Positions 16,163 to 25,279 of a stretch of 58,745 nucleotides of DNA are shown in pieces (position 1 is the first letter of the stretch; the number at the start of each line of letters is the position of its first letter). A program made the position numbers and the translations under genes. This DNA is from an uncultured Clostridium sp. (GTDB lineage: Bacteria; Bacillota; Clostridia; Oscillospirales; Butyricicoccaceae): positions 1-58,745 of the forward strand of contig CANEGK010000008.1 of NCBI GenBank assembly GCA_947427035.1. The letters are read 5' to 3'. Below the pieces are notes generated by a model. The model made no database searches and was not told the DNA's origin. It saw only the letters and a program-made list of their open reading frames with translations.

Positions 16163-18292
16163 TCAGCCCAGACCGAGCAGGCGGGCGGCCGATGCGACGA
16201 GAAAACACAGGGCGCAGCCGATGGCGGTCGGAAGGGCGAAGGAAACGAGCGTCCACTTCAGGCTGCCCGTTTCGTGCTTGATGGTCAGGCAGGTCGTCGA
16301 GCACGGCCAGTGAAACAGCGAGAATAAAACGGTGCATAGGGCGGTGACCGGCGTCCAGCCGTTTTGAAGGAGCAGGGTGTGCAGTTCGGCCGTGCCCAGC
16401 TCCATAATGCTGCCGGTGGACAGATACGCCATGACGGCGATGGGAATGACGATTTCGTTGGCGGGAAAGCCGAGGATAAAGGCGATGAGGATGACGCCGT
16501 CCAGGCCCAGAAGCCGGGCAAAGGGGTCAAGCGCGCCGGCCATGTGGCTGAGCAGGCTGGCGTCGCCCACGGTGATGTTGGCGCACAGCCAGATGACAAG
16601 GCCGGCCGGTGCGGCGACGGCGGCGGCGCGCCCCAGCACAAACAGAGTGCGGTCAAAGACCGAGCGCACGATGACCTTGCCGACCTGCGGCCGGCGGTAC
16701 GGGGGCAGTTCCAGCGTAAAGCCCGACGGCACGCCGCGCAGCAGCGTTTTGGAAAGGAGCGCCGAACAGGCAAAGGTCATGACGACGCCCAGGACAATGA
16801 CGCCGGTCAGCAGCAGCGCCGACAGAAGGCTGGCCCCCAGCCCGGCTGACGCGCCAATGAAAAACATGCTGAGAATGGTCAGGATGGTGGGGAAGCGGCC
16901 GTTGCAGGGAACCAGCGCGTTGGTGACGATGGCGATCAGCCGCTCGCGCGGCGAGTCGATGATGCGGCAGCCGGTGACGCCGGCCGCATTGCACCCGAAT
17001 CCCATACACATCGTAAGCGCCTGTTTTCCGCAGGCGCAGGCCTTTTTGAAATAATGGTCCAGATTAAAGGCGACACGCGGAAGATAGCCAAAATCTTCGA
17101 GCAGGGTAAAAAACGGGAAAAAGATGGCCATAGGCGGCAGCATGACCGAAACGACCCATGCCAGAACCCGGTAGACTCCCAGCACCAGCGCACCGTGCAG
17201 CCATTCGGGCGCGCCCCAGGTGTGAAAGAGGGCGCTCAGCCAGTCCTGCACGCGGAACAGCTGCCGGGAAAGCCATTGCGAAGGCAGGTTGGCGCCGGCA
17301 ATGGTCAGCCAGAAGACGCCGAAAAGCAGCAGCAGCATGACGGGAATGCCGGTGCGGCGGCTGGTGAACAGGCGGTCGAGCCGCCGGTCACGCGCGTTGC
17401 AGTCGTTTTCTTCAAAAAAAACCGATTCAGCCGCCACGCCTTCGGCCCATAAAACAGGGCAGGCGGCGATTTGATCACGCAGCTTCTGGTCCTGAACCCC
17501 CTCGCTTTGCAGCAAGGCCCGCGCCTCTTTCAGCGCGCTTTGCAGCACAGGATCGCTGCCCAAAGAATATTGAAGAAATTCGGAGGCCTGGCGTGTCGCG
17601 TCGCCGTCGCCGCACAGCAGGCGGACGGCGAGCCAGCGCGGCGACAAGTTGCCGGCTGTCAGCGGTTCAAGCGGCGTCTGCACCAGCGCGATAGCCTTCT
17701 CCAGCAGGGAAGTATAACGCGGCGGAACGGGCTGCGTGTCAAAGCCGCCGCGCGCCATCTGTCCGGCGCGTTCCAAAAGAGCGTCCAGCCCTTCGCCCGA
17801 ACGGGCGCTGGCGCCGACGACCGGGACGCCGAGGGCCCGTTCCAGTGCTTTTAAATCGATGCGGATATGCTTTTTGCGCGCCTCGTCGAGTAAATTGACG
17901 CAGACGACGACGCGGCCGGTCATTTCGAGGATTTGCAAAACAAGGTTGAGGCTGCGCTCCAGACAGGTGGCGTCACATACGACAATGGTGGCGTCGGCCC
18001 GGCCGAAGCAGATGAAGTCGCGCGCCACCTCTTCTTCGGCCGAGTGTGCCAGCAGGGAATATGTACCGGGCAAATCAACCAGAAGGAAATCGTTTTGCCC
18101 GTGCCGGCAGCGGCCCTGCGCCAGCGCGACCGTTTTGCCGGGCCAGTTGCCGGTGTGCTGGTTCATGCCGGTCAACGCGTTGAAAACGGTGCTTTTGCCC
18201 ACATTGGGGTTGCCGGCCAGGGCGATAACCGGGCCGTCGCCTGTCTGCCGCTGCGGGATGGAATCAATACAGAATGTGTCTTGCCGCTCCAT
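16163..18292 (-). CDS. feoB: Ferrous iron transport protein B (FeoB)
   Basis: 709 residues from ATG at 18292, the typical length. The N-terminal G domain has G1 GNPNVGKST at residue 27, the switch region around HTGNWPGKTV, and DLPGTYSLLAHS; helical and membrane domains follow with two Gate regions (GFGCNAAGVTGCRI and the second CSTTCLTIKHETGS near the C-terminus). It imports Fe2+ under anaerobic conditions. It follows feoA by 10 bases in one operon. Confidence 0.97.
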   Translation of the reverse strand: MERQDTFCIDSIPQRQTGDGPVIALAGNPNVGKSTVFNALTGMNQHTGNWPGKTVALAQGRCRHGQNDFLLVDLPGTYSLLAHSAEEEVARDFICFGRADATIVVCDATCLERSLNLVLQILEMTGRVVVCVNLLDEARKKHIRIDLKALERALGVPVVGASARSGEGLDALLERAGQMARGGFDTQPVPPRYTSLLEKAIALVQTPLEPLTAGNLSPRWLAVRLLCGDGDATRQASEFLQYSLGSDPVLQSALKEARALLQSEGVQDQKLRDQIAACPVLWAEGVAAESVFFEENDCNARDRRLDRLFTSRRTGIPVMLLLLFGVFWLTIAGANLPSQWLSRQLFRVQDWLSALFHTWGAPEWLHGALVLGVYRVLAWVVSVMLPPMAIFFPFFTLLEDFGYLPRVAFNLDHYFKKACACGKQALTMCMGFGCNAAGVTGCRIIDSPRERLIAIVTNALVPCNGRFPTILTILSMFFIGASAGLGASLLSALLLTGVIVLGVVMTFACSALLSKTLLRGVPSGFTLELPPYRRPQVGKVIVRSVFDRTLFVLGRAAAVAAPAGLVIWLCANITVGDASLLSHMAGALDPFARLLGLDGVILIAFILGFPANEIVIPIAVMAYLSTGSIMELGTAELHTLLLQNGWTPVTALCTVLFSLFHWPCSTTCLTIKHETGSLKWTLVSFALPTAIGCALCFLVASAARLLGLG

Positions 18293-18302
18293 GCCGCCCC
18301 CT

Positions 18303-18536
18303 TTACAGCTGTACGATGACGGAGGCCGACTGTTCGGCGCGCAGGGCGACGACGGCGCCGCGGACACTGTAGGCGACCGGATCGCCGGCCGGGCTTTTCT
18401 GCACGCATTCAACCAGAGTGCCCTCGATCAGGCCGATGTCCTGGAGTCTGCGGCGCATACTTCCCTCTTCCAATATGGTCAAAACCCGCGCGCGCTGCCC
18501 TTCCTTCAGGCAGCTCAAAGCGCCGGATGTGTTCAT
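18303..18536 (-). CDS. feoA: Ferrous iron transport protein A (FeoA)
   Basis: 77 residues of SH3-like fold with the FeoA pattern LQDIGLIEGTLVECVQKSPAGDP. The second of two nearby ATGs (18536) sits 8 bases after AGGAG and is preferred over 18542, which is only 2 bases away. FeoA is the small cytoplasmic partner of FeoB. A 16-bp inverted repeat lies about 50 bases upstream. Confidence 0.93.
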   Translation of the reverse strand: MNTSGALSCLKEGQRARVLTILEEGSMRRRLQDIGLIEGTLVECVQKSPAGDPVAYSVRGAVVALRAEQSASVIVQL

Positions 18537-18582
18537 AAGCATCGCTCCTTGTCAATGAAATTGGGGGTTTCGGGCGGATCCC

Positions 18583-18598
18583 CTTATCACAGTATAAG
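18583..18598 (-). promoter_or_regulatory. Inverted repeat upstream of feoAB, possible metal-regulator site
   Basis: CTTATCACAGTATAAG is a 16-bp imperfect dyad containing a TATACT-like -10 on the minus strand. It does not match a Fur or DtxR consensus I know, so the regulator is unassigned. Confidence 0.35.
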
Positions 18599-18624
18599 AG
18601 CGTGCCGGCCGCCGTGTGCAAAAA

Positions 18625-18646
18625 AAGAACGCCCGCAGGCGTTCTT
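18625..18646 (-). terminator. Terminator of patatin-like gene
   Basis: A 9-bp stem AAGAACGCC/GGCGTTCTT with a CGCA loop and a T-run on the minus strand, 9 bases after the stop codon. Confidence 0.87.
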
Positions 18647-18654
18647 CGGCATGG

Positions 18655-19812
18655 TTACAGGGCGTCGATTAAAATGTCGCAGGCATCGCGCGCGCCGCGC
18701 GAAAGGGAATCCTTGCAGTCCGGGTCGGGGGACAGGGCGCGCACCCGGCGCAAAAAGTCTGCGGGCGTGTAGATAGCCAGCCGCTCCAGCCCGGCGCGAT
18801 GCGCCCGGTTTTCCAGCATGGCGGTCAGTAGGTCGCCGTAATGGGCGTTTTTGGGCAGATCAAGCTCGCCGACAAGGGTGGGGAGCACCCGCTCGAAGAG
18901 CAGCCGGCGCGGCGGCAGGCGCTGCGAGATTTTGAGGGCGCGCGCCGCGCGGACGGCACTCTCCTCGTCAACGAGCGCAAAGCGTTGAAAGGCGGGAATG
19001 GCGGCAAAGCCGGCCGTCAGGTAATATTGCCGGCCGCCGTAATGGCGCAGCTGACGCAGGGTGTCGTAATAGCCGACGCGGATGCTATGCCGCGAAACGT
19101 CGGTGTCGAATTCCATAATCGGTCCGAGCTTTTCGCTGGGGAGAACCGTGATGACCTTTTTGGTCTTGTCGCGCGGGGGGCGGTAAATGCCCAGCCCCAG
19201 CGTGCGCACGGCCAAAATGGTGTCGCATCCGCGCTCAATAAGCAGGTTGACCGGGCAGTTGTCATAAGCGCCGCCGTCCATATAGCGCTTTTTGCCGATG
19301 GACACCTGCTCCATACCGGGGAAGGATGCGCTGGCCAGAATATAGTCGCGCACACGCTCCGGCTCCATCTGCCCCTTGAACAGCTCAAGCGGTTTGAAGT
19401 CGGGCACCGAAACGGTGACAAGGCCAAAATCGACAGGGCTTTTGAGAAGCCTGTCAACGTCGACATACTTTTCGATAATGGCGCGGACGCGGCTGCTGTC
19501 CACCCCGCCGCCGCTCAGCGTTTCGCGCGCTTTTTCACGGAAGTAGCTGAGTCCTTCGACCGACAGTTTGCCGCGGCTGATCAGGGCAAGAAAATGAATC
19601 TCTTCTTCCGTGAACAGATCGCTACTCGTCATTTTCAGCCACAGCTCGCGCGCTACGGCGTAATCGCCCTGCGCGAACATGGCGCCGTTGATGGCGCCGA
19701 TAGAGGTGCCGGCAATGGCGTCAAAGACAAGCCCTTCTTCCAGACAGGCCTGCATGGCGCCGATGTGGTACGCGCCGCGCGCGCCGCCGCCCTCGAGTGC
19801 GAGTCCAAGCAT
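18655..19812 (-). CDS. Patatin-like phospholipase family protein
   Basis: 385 residues. The oxyanion loop GGGARGAYHIG (8-18), nucleophile elbow GTSIG near residue 36, and the catalytic Asp in DGGAYDNCPV near 175 complete the Ser-Asp dyad. The N-terminal domain ends near 230; the remaining 150 residues are helical and unassigned. Bacterial patatins hydrolyse acyl esters of lipids. AAAGGAG precedes the ATG, and the gene lies 12 bases after the GNAT gene, as last gene of a three-gene operon. Confidence 0.94.
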   Translation of the reverse strand: MLGLALEGGGARGAYHIGAMQACLEEGLVFDAIAGTSIGAINGAMFAQGDYAVARELWLKMTSSDLFTEEEIHFLALISRGKLSVEGLSYFREKARETLSGGGVDSSRVRAIIEKYVDVDRLLKSPVDFGLVTVSVPDFKPLELFKGQMEPERVRDYILASASFPGMEQVSIGKKRYMDGGAYDNCPVNLLIERGCDTILAVRTLGLGIYRPPRDKTKKVITVLPSEKLGPIMEFDTDVSRHSIRVGYYDTLRQLRHYGGRQYYLTAGFAAIPAFQRFALVDEESAVRAARALKISQRLPPRRLLFERVLPTLVGELDLPKNAHYGDLLTAMLENRAHRAGLERLAIYTPADFLRRVRALSPDPDCKDSLSRGARDACDILIDAL

Positions 19813-19824
19813 CAGAACGCTCCT

Positions 19825-20472
19825 TTATTCAGCTTTGCGGAACAGGTAAGTGGTATACAGGTCGGTAAAGCCCAGCTTGTGGTACAGGGCGTAGGCGCCG
19901 GCGTTCCAGTCGACGACGCAGAGCCGGGCAGATGGCTCGCCCTTTTGCAGAATGTGGTTGACGGCGCGCATGACGAGCGCGGCGCCCAGGCCTTGGCCGC
20001 GGTGCCCTTCATCGACGCAGACATTGTCGACCTCATGTTCTATGGCGGTGCAGAACCCGATGATGCGGCCGCCCTGACGCAGCGTGAACAAATCGCCGGC
20101 GCAGCGCGCGAAAAGCTCGCGGCATTCGGGCGACGGCGCGATATATTCGGGCGTGATGCCGACGGCGCGGCGCAAATCATAAAAGCTGCGCGAAATAAGC
20201 TCCTGCACGGCAGGGTAATCGCCGTCCCGGTATGGGGAAAAGGGCAGGGCCGGTTCGGGAAAGGGACCGCCGCTGTACATCATCTGCCGGACGGAAAAAG
20301 CGGGGGCAAAGCCGTTTTCCCGCAGCAGCAGCGAAAGCGCGCTGCCAGGATCGCGCAGCGCGGCGGGCAGCCAGTCGTGTACGGCGTCGCCGGCCAGAGA
20401 GGCAAAATCGGGGTGGGCGCGCAAAAGCTCGCCCAGAGCCAGGCCGCTTTCGCGGCCGACGCCCCGCAGCAT
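19825..20472 (-). CDS. GNAT family N-acetyltransferase
   Basis: 215 residues from ATG at 20472, overlapping the TGA of the upstream ligase-like gene (ATGA), indicating translational coupling. The acetyl-CoA loop DEGHRGQGLGAALVMRAV is near residue 150, and the C-terminal N-x-AYALYHKLGF pattern is typical of GNATs. Substrate unknown; its coupling to a glycan ligase-like protein makes a sugar or surface target possible (inference). Confidence 0.88.
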   Translation of the reverse strand: MLRGVGRESGLALGELLRAHPDFASLAGDAVHDWLPAALRDPGSALSLLLRENGFAPAFSVRQMMYSGGPFPEPALPFSPYRDGDYPAVQELISRSFYDLRRAVGITPEYIAPSPECRELFARCAGDLFTLRQGGRIIGFCTAIEHEVDNVCVDEGHRGQGLGAALVMRAVNHILQKGEPSARLCVVDWNAGAYALYHKLGFTDLYTTYLFRKAE

Positions 20473-21806
20473 CAGTAAATGCGCAGCTCTTCGGGCTGCG
20501 GCGTGTAGTAAAGGCGGGAAAGGGCCAGGATGATGGCAAAGTAAAAGCCCGACGATACGCTGAAAAGCACGTGCCCGGCAATGACAAGGTACCCGGCGCA
20601 CAGCGCCAGCGAAACGGCGATGCACAGGCCCATCAGGTCAAAACGCCGGAAGAGATTGATGAGGAACTGCACCCCCAGCTTGACATAGAGCCACAGCAGC
20701 GCGGCAGCGCCCAGAACGCCGTAATAAAGGATGACCTCAAACACATCCATTTCGATGACATATTGCTGCGTGCCGCGCCCCAGACCGAACAGAATGCAGT
20801 AGACCCCACCCTTGCGGTACAGGTCAAAAGCGCGTTTGAGCTTGTTCTGCCGGCCGGAAAGCAGCGCGGTCGCCGCGCCCTCACGTTCGGTGATGTCGCT
20901 CATGGCGTTAAAGGATTCCGAGATTTCGCTCAGCACGTTGGCCGAGGCAAAGAGCATCAAAAAGCCGAGGGTCAGCGCGAAAATCAGCAATACGACGCCC
21001 AGCCGGATCAGGGGCGTCCGTTCTTTTTTGGAGAAAAAGCGGACGAGCGCGTACACAAGCGGCGCGCCGACGGCTGCGCCCACGCCGATAAAGGCCGTTT
21101 TGGTGCCGATCAGGCACATGGCGACCAGGGTAAAGGCGGGCGCCGCGGCATAGGCAATCCATTTTTTGCGCGGCGCGTTCCCCGGCAGCTGCATAAACAG
21201 GCAGATGCAGATGGGGAGCAGGGACATCATGATGGCGGTAATGTCGTTGCCCGAGTAGAAGAAGCCGCGGAAGCCGCGGTAGCCGAACCGGTCGGCATAG
21301 GTGCTGTAGCCCACCTGGAACAGGTAGGGGATGAGTATGGCCAGCGACAAAAGGTTGAGGGAAAAGACAAAGGTGTTGCCCAGCTTTTGCATCAAGCGTT
21401 CGCGCGTCAGCCCGCAGCGCTGAAAGACCCGTGCGTAAACGACGAGGACGGCGACGTTGTAGGCAAAACGGACGATGTAGGTCAAATCGCTCATCAGGCT
21501 GAAGCGGTAGAAGAAAAGGAACTCGCCCAGCACCGAGGCCGCCCACGCGACGCCGATGCCCGCCATGGTCAGAATGGCTTTTTTATCGACGACGATGAGG
21601 GCGTAAAACGCGAAAAGCAGTAAAAAGAACATGCGCAGAACCAGACTGGGGGTCAGCGGCATATCAAACTGACTGACCGAATTGCCGGTCAGCACTTCAA
21701 TCAGCATGATATAGGCGCCGGACAGCACGTCGAGCAACGGGTTTATGAGAAGAAAAGCAAAAAAGAGCTTTTCCAGCTTTGCGGCTGTTTTTTGCACGGG
21801 CGACAC
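20472..21806 (-). CDS. O-antigen ligase / polymerase-like membrane protein
   Basis: Up to 444 residues with about 11-12 hydrophobic helices and a large external loop (about 285-330), fitting the Wzy/O-antigen ligase superfamily. The loop holds LLSGRQNKLKRAFD and GLGRGTQQYVIEMDVFEVILYYG, positioned like the family's catalytic segment. A GTG at 21806 and another at 21797 are possible starts; the second lies 10 bases from AGGAG. No glycosyltransferase genes are nearby. Confidence 0.82.
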   Translation of the reverse strand: MSPVQKTAAKLEKLFFAFLLINPLLDVLSGAYIMLIEVLTGNSVSQFDMPLTPSLVLRMFFLLLFAFYALIVVDKKAILTMAGIGVAWAASVLGEFLFFYRFSLMSDLTYIVRFAYNVAVLVVYARVFQRCGLTRERLMQKLGNTFVFSLNLLSLAILIPYLFQVGYSTYADRFGYRGFRGFFYSGNDITAIMMSLLPICICLFMQLPGNAPRKKWIAYAAAPAFTLVAMCLIGTKTAFIGVGAAVGAPLVYALVRFFSKKERTPLIRLGVVLLIFALTLGFLMLFASANVLSEISESFNAMSDITEREGAATALLSGRQNKLKRAFDLYRKGGVYCILFGLGRGTQQYVIEMDVFEVILYYGVLGAAALLWLYVKLGVQFLINLFRRFDLMGLCIAVSLALCAGYLVIAGHVLFSVSSGFYFAIILALSRLYYTPQPEELRIY

Positions 21807-21938
21807 GCTCCTATCAGGGAAATAGCCTGGACAAAATGCTTGTCCGCTGGCCTTTAAATGCTATTGTACCATAACCGGCCGCCGGCGTAAAGGGCGGCTT
21901 GCCCGGACTTTTCGGCAGGCAGGCCGCCGTGCGGGGCG

Positions 21939-22673
21939 TTATTCTGCAAAAAAAGCGTTGGCTTCAAAAATGGCTTCGCCGCTGCGCCGGCCCGCGACGG
22001 CAAAGCCGCCGCCTTCCAGCTCCCCGAGCGAAAGCTCCATTGCTTCGCCGAAGCGGAGCTCGTGGTGGTAAGCCAGCGTCAGGGCGGCGAGCGGCCGGCT
22101 GCGCATTTGTTCAGGCGGAAGGGCGTCGCAGACGATGTCGGCGTATACGGTGTTGTTCAGGTGGCTGTTGATGTCGCAGCGGCAGAAGGTCGCAGCGGCC
22201 GTGCCGGCCGGCCGCATATCGGCGGCCCGCTTGACGGAGAAGTTGTGGGTCGGGACGGTTTCGGGCATGGCGGGGAAAACGAGCGCTTCGGGCGGCTGGC
22301 GCAGAATGCGCCGGGTTTCACGGTCGACCAGCACCCAGCGCGCGTCGACAGAGGCGACGCTCTGGCCCTGCGCGTCAAAAAACTCGGTAAAGCGGAAGAA
22401 AATGGCGCGCCGGGGCGCCGACGGGCGGGTGACCAGGCGCAGGGAGTCGCCGATAAAGGCGCTGCCCGTGATGTGCAGCGACAGCTTGGCCAGCAGAAAG
22501 GCGGTGCCTGTCGCGTCATAGCGCGCGGCGGTGACGCCCCAGCTGTCGCAGTGGTCGGTGCCGATTTGCTGCACATGGCGCAGCAGGCTGCCCGGCGTGA
22601 CGCGCCGGTTGAGGTCGCAGTCAAAATCGGTCAGCACAATGTGTTTTTCCAGTACGGTGCGCGGGGTTTCCAT
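21939..22673 (-). CDS. Acyl-ACP thioesterase
   Basis: 244 residues from ATG at 22673. Two hot-dog halves are present: the first with HVQQIGTDHCDSWG (residues 33-46), the second with CDINSHLNNTVYADIVCDALP near 165, where the Asn-His pair matches the catalytic motif of FatA/FatB-type acyl-ACP thioesterases. It would release fatty acids from acyl carrier protein. It starts 11 bases after the PstS-like gene; the GGAG lies in that gene's end. Confidence 0.9.
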   Translation of the reverse strand: METPRTVLEKHIVLTDFDCDLNRRVTPGSLLRHVQQIGTDHCDSWGVTAARYDATGTAFLLAKLSLHITGSAFIGDSLRLVTRPSAPRRAIFFRFTEFFDAQGQSVASVDARWVLVDRETRRILRQPPEALVFPAMPETVPTHNFSVKRAADMRPAGTAAATFCRCDINSHLNNTVYADIVCDALPPEQMRSRPLAALTLAYHHELRFGEAMELSLGELEGGGFAVAGRRSGEAIFEANAFFAE

Positions 22674-22683
22674 AAAGACAGTA

Positions 22684-23610
22684 TCACTCCAGTACGCGCA
22701 GCGGCACATAACCGGCCGCCTGCATCAGTTTTTGCCCCTCGTCAGAAAGAATCCACGCCAAAAGCTGCCGGACAGGGGAATCGGCGGCCTGGCTTTTGCG
22801 GAAAACCGCGTAGTAAGCGTCGGTCAGCGGGTAATCGCCAGAAGCAATGGTTTCGGCCGTCGGTTCGACGCCGTTTACCGCCATCAGGCGCGAGCCGCTG
22901 TTGGTGTACATGCCGCTGGCGTAATAGAAAACCGAATACCCCAGCGCCGAAGCGCCGGTCTGGTAGTCGGAAACGGCGTCGACAAGGCCGCCCATGTCTT
23001 CAATGATCAGCTCGCGCGGCGCGGCCATGATATCGGCTTTGGGCACCAGCAGCTTGTACATCAGCGTCTGGCTGCCGGAGTTGTCCTCGCGCTGATAGGC
23101 GGTGATGTCGGCGTCCGGGCCGCCGAGCGCGCTCCAGTTGGTCGTTTTCCCGGTGTAAATATCCCGCAGTTGCTCCACGGTCAGGCTTTGAACCGGGTTG
23201 TCCGCGCCGGTCAAAAAAACGAAAGCGTCTTTGACGACGGGCACGACCTCGAACTCCTCGCCGCTGCCGGCCATCAGTTCCTCTTCGTCGGCCGAGGGCG
23301 GGGTGACAAAAATGATGTCGCAGTCGCCTGCGATGAGATTTTCATAGGCAAAATGGGTGGTGGCGTGGTTGACAAAATCCTGCGCCTGCTCGGGCGTATA
23401 GCCGAGCAGGCTCTGCACCAGCGCTTCGGACAGGGGGATGGTGGCCGTCGAGCCGTCGAGCCGCGGCAGCGTATCGGCGGTAAAAACCGGCTTTTCCACG
23501 TCCGGCGCGCCGCCGACCGGTTCATCGGGGAGCTGTTCATCGGTCCTGCGGCAGGCTGCCAGCGTCACAAGCAGGCAAAGGGACAAAAAGACGGCAAAAA
23601 GGCGTTTCAT
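22684..23610 (-). CDS. PstS-like phosphate/anion-binding lipoprotein
   Basis: 308 residues with signal peptide and lipobox LAAC at about residue 19. The type II periplasmic-binding fold shows LRDIYTGKTTNWSALGG near 150 and YQREDNSGSQTLMYKL near 172, as in PstS-type phosphate-binding proteins; ...PLTDAYYAVFRK and ILSDEGQKLMQAAGYVPL close the domain. No pst permease or ATPase genes lie nearby. Its ATG overlaps the stop of the upstream lipoprotein gene (ATGA). Confidence 0.9.
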   Translation of the reverse strand: MKRLFAVFLSLCLLVTLAACRRTDEQLPDEPVGGAPDVEKPVFTADTLPRLDGSTATIPLSEALVQSLLGYTPEQAQDFVNHATTHFAYENLIAGDCDIIFVTPPSADEEELMAGSGEEFEVVPVVKDAFVFLTGADNPVQSLTVEQLRDIYTGKTTNWSALGGPDADITAYQREDNSGSQTLMYKLLVPKADIMAAPRELIIEDMGGLVDAVSDYQTGASALGYSVFYYASGMYTNSGSRLMAVNGVEPTAETIASGDYPLTDAYYAVFRKSQAADSPVRQLLAWILSDEGQKLMQAAGYVPLRVLE

Positions 23611-25154
23611 GGCGTCTCCTCACTTTCAAGCAGAGCAAAATTGAAGTGCTCGGGCGGAATGTATACCGGGTCATGGAAAAGCGATTGGGCGGGCAGGATG
23701 ACGCCGTAGCCGTAGTCGACGAGAAGAAAATCCAGTTCTTCAAGCGGTTGGGTGACGCCGTTTTGCTCCAAAAGGGCTGAAAGCCCGTCCGACGGAACGA
23801 GAAGGTCAGCGGCTGTCAGCCGCCGGCCGGTGCGCAGGTCAAAGACCAGCGATTCGTCGTGGGAATAGCTGTAGTCGGCGCCGAAAATCGAGGTGACGTA
23901 CTGCACGCAGAACAGATCGCCGAGGGCGTAAAAATTGGTGTCGACGCTGTGGAAGTCCCACGAATCCCAGGCGTCGGTGATTTGCGGCGGAAGGTAGTCA
24001 AGGGTTTTGTAGCGCTCTTCAAAATCCCCCAGCGCGGTGTTGACGGCGTCCATGACGGACTGGGAAGCGCCGCCGCTCAGTCGGGGCGCGTACAGCGGGG
24101 CGCTCTGGCCGTCTGTCTGCGCGGCAGCCGCCCCTTCAAAGGGGTGTGCCGAAACGTTGATGGGGTGGGAAAAGGCGGAGAAATTGACGGTGGCCTCGTC
24201 GGTCAGGTAGGCGGACGGATCCTCGTATAAAACAGAGCACAGGGAATAAAGCGTTTCGGGGCCGATGCTGAAATAGTACTCGCCGTCGATATAGGGGTTG
24301 TCCGCGGGGAACCAGATGCAAAGGCTGCCGTCCTGCGCGTCGACATAGGGGTAATCTTCGGGCAGACCGCGAAAGGCGCGTTTGAGCGAAAAGCTGTCCT
24401 CGGCCTCCGACAGCGCTTCGGCGATGGCGGCGTCCACAACGGGGGCGTATTCCGCGCCGTCAAAAAAGAGATCGCGCAGCCGCAGCCGCCGGCCGTCGTG
24501 CATATCGTACATATGCCAGTCCTGCGAAGCACCGAGCTGTACCCATTCGTCCAAAGCGGCGTCGTCGCCGTTGGCGTCGCGGAGGGACAGCGAGTCGGAC
24601 ATCACAAAGCGCAGCGACAGGACCCGTCCCGAAACCTGCGCGTTGACATAAATAAAGCGGTTGACGTAGGCGGAAGCGGCCCCGTGCCCGTCTGCCAGCG
24701 CGCGCAGTTCGTCGGCGCTGCAGGGCGCTTCGGCAGAGGCCAGTTCCTGCACGCGCTTTTCAATCAGCTCGTTGAGGCGGTTTTGCAAAACCTGGTTGCG
24801 CAGGCCGGTGATGGACACGGACTGAGTACCAAGCAGCACGCCGTGCTCGTCGGGCTTGTCTGCGGTGTAAAAGTTGTCATAGCTGCAATAGCCATAGGCC
24901 GAATAAGAGTGGGACGGCATCGCCGGCTCGCTGTCGGGCCGGCCGCCTTCGCCGACGCTTTGTGCGGGGGCGTCGTTCCAGTCGACGCCGTCGCCGGCGG
25001 GCAGCGGCAGGGGATCGGGAGCAGGGGACGGTTCCTGACCGTCTGCATCGACACCGTCCGTCGGCGCGTCGGGAACGGCGGGAGAGAAAAAGCGGCAGCT
25101 GCACAGAAGGCAGCACAGCGCCAGGCAAAAGGCTGAAAGCCAAAATCTTTTCAT
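23607..25154 (-). CDS. Lipoprotein with DUF4163/DUF3298-like region
   Basis: 515 residues. Signal peptide with lipobox LCSC (about 17-20), then a Pro/Asp/Gly-rich linker (25-90). The body resembles secreted proteins with DUF4163 and DUF3298-like halves (SITGLRNQVLQNRLNELIE near 112; WVQLGASQDWHMYDMHDGRR and LRTGRRLTAADLL), where a protein displays a pair of sensing domains. Function unknown. GGAGG precedes the ATG. First gene of an operon with the PstS-like and thioesterase genes. Confidence 0.8.
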   Translation of the reverse strand: MKRFWLSAFCLALCCLLCSCRFFSPAVPDAPTDGVDADGQEPSPAPDPLPLPAGDGVDWNDAPAQSVGEGGRPDSEPAMPSHSYSAYGYCSYDNFYTADKPDEHGVLLGTQSVSITGLRNQVLQNRLNELIEKRVQELASAEAPCSADELRALADGHGAASAYVNRFIYVNAQVSGRVLSLRFVMSDSLSLRDANGDDAALDEWVQLGASQDWHMYDMHDGRRLRLRDLFFDGAEYAPVVDAAIAEALSEAEDSFSLKRAFRGLPEDYPYVDAQDGSLCIWFPADNPYIDGEYYFSIGPETLYSLCSVLYEDPSAYLTDEATVNFSAFSHPINVSAHPFEGAAAAQTDGQSAPLYAPRLSGGASQSVMDAVNTALGDFEERYKTLDYLPPQITDAWDSWDFHSVDTNFYALGDLFCVQYVTSIFGADYSYSHDESLVFDLRTGRRLTAADLLVPSDGLSALLEQNGVTQPLEELDFLLVDYGYGVILPAQSLFHDPVYIPPEHFNFALLESEETP

Positions 25155-25279
25155 ACGGAAACCTCCAGAGCGGGGAGTCGGGGAATAATGCTATTATACC
25201 CCTGTTTGACGCGCGGGGCAAAGAAAAAGTTCCGCGCGCCGAGCGCGGGCATACACTGGAAAGAGGCGGAGGTGATGGA

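Noticed and set aside
18583-18598. Possible Fur box upstream of feoAB.
   Set aside because: The dyad does not match the GATAAT-type Fur consensus; listed only as an unassigned inverted repeat.
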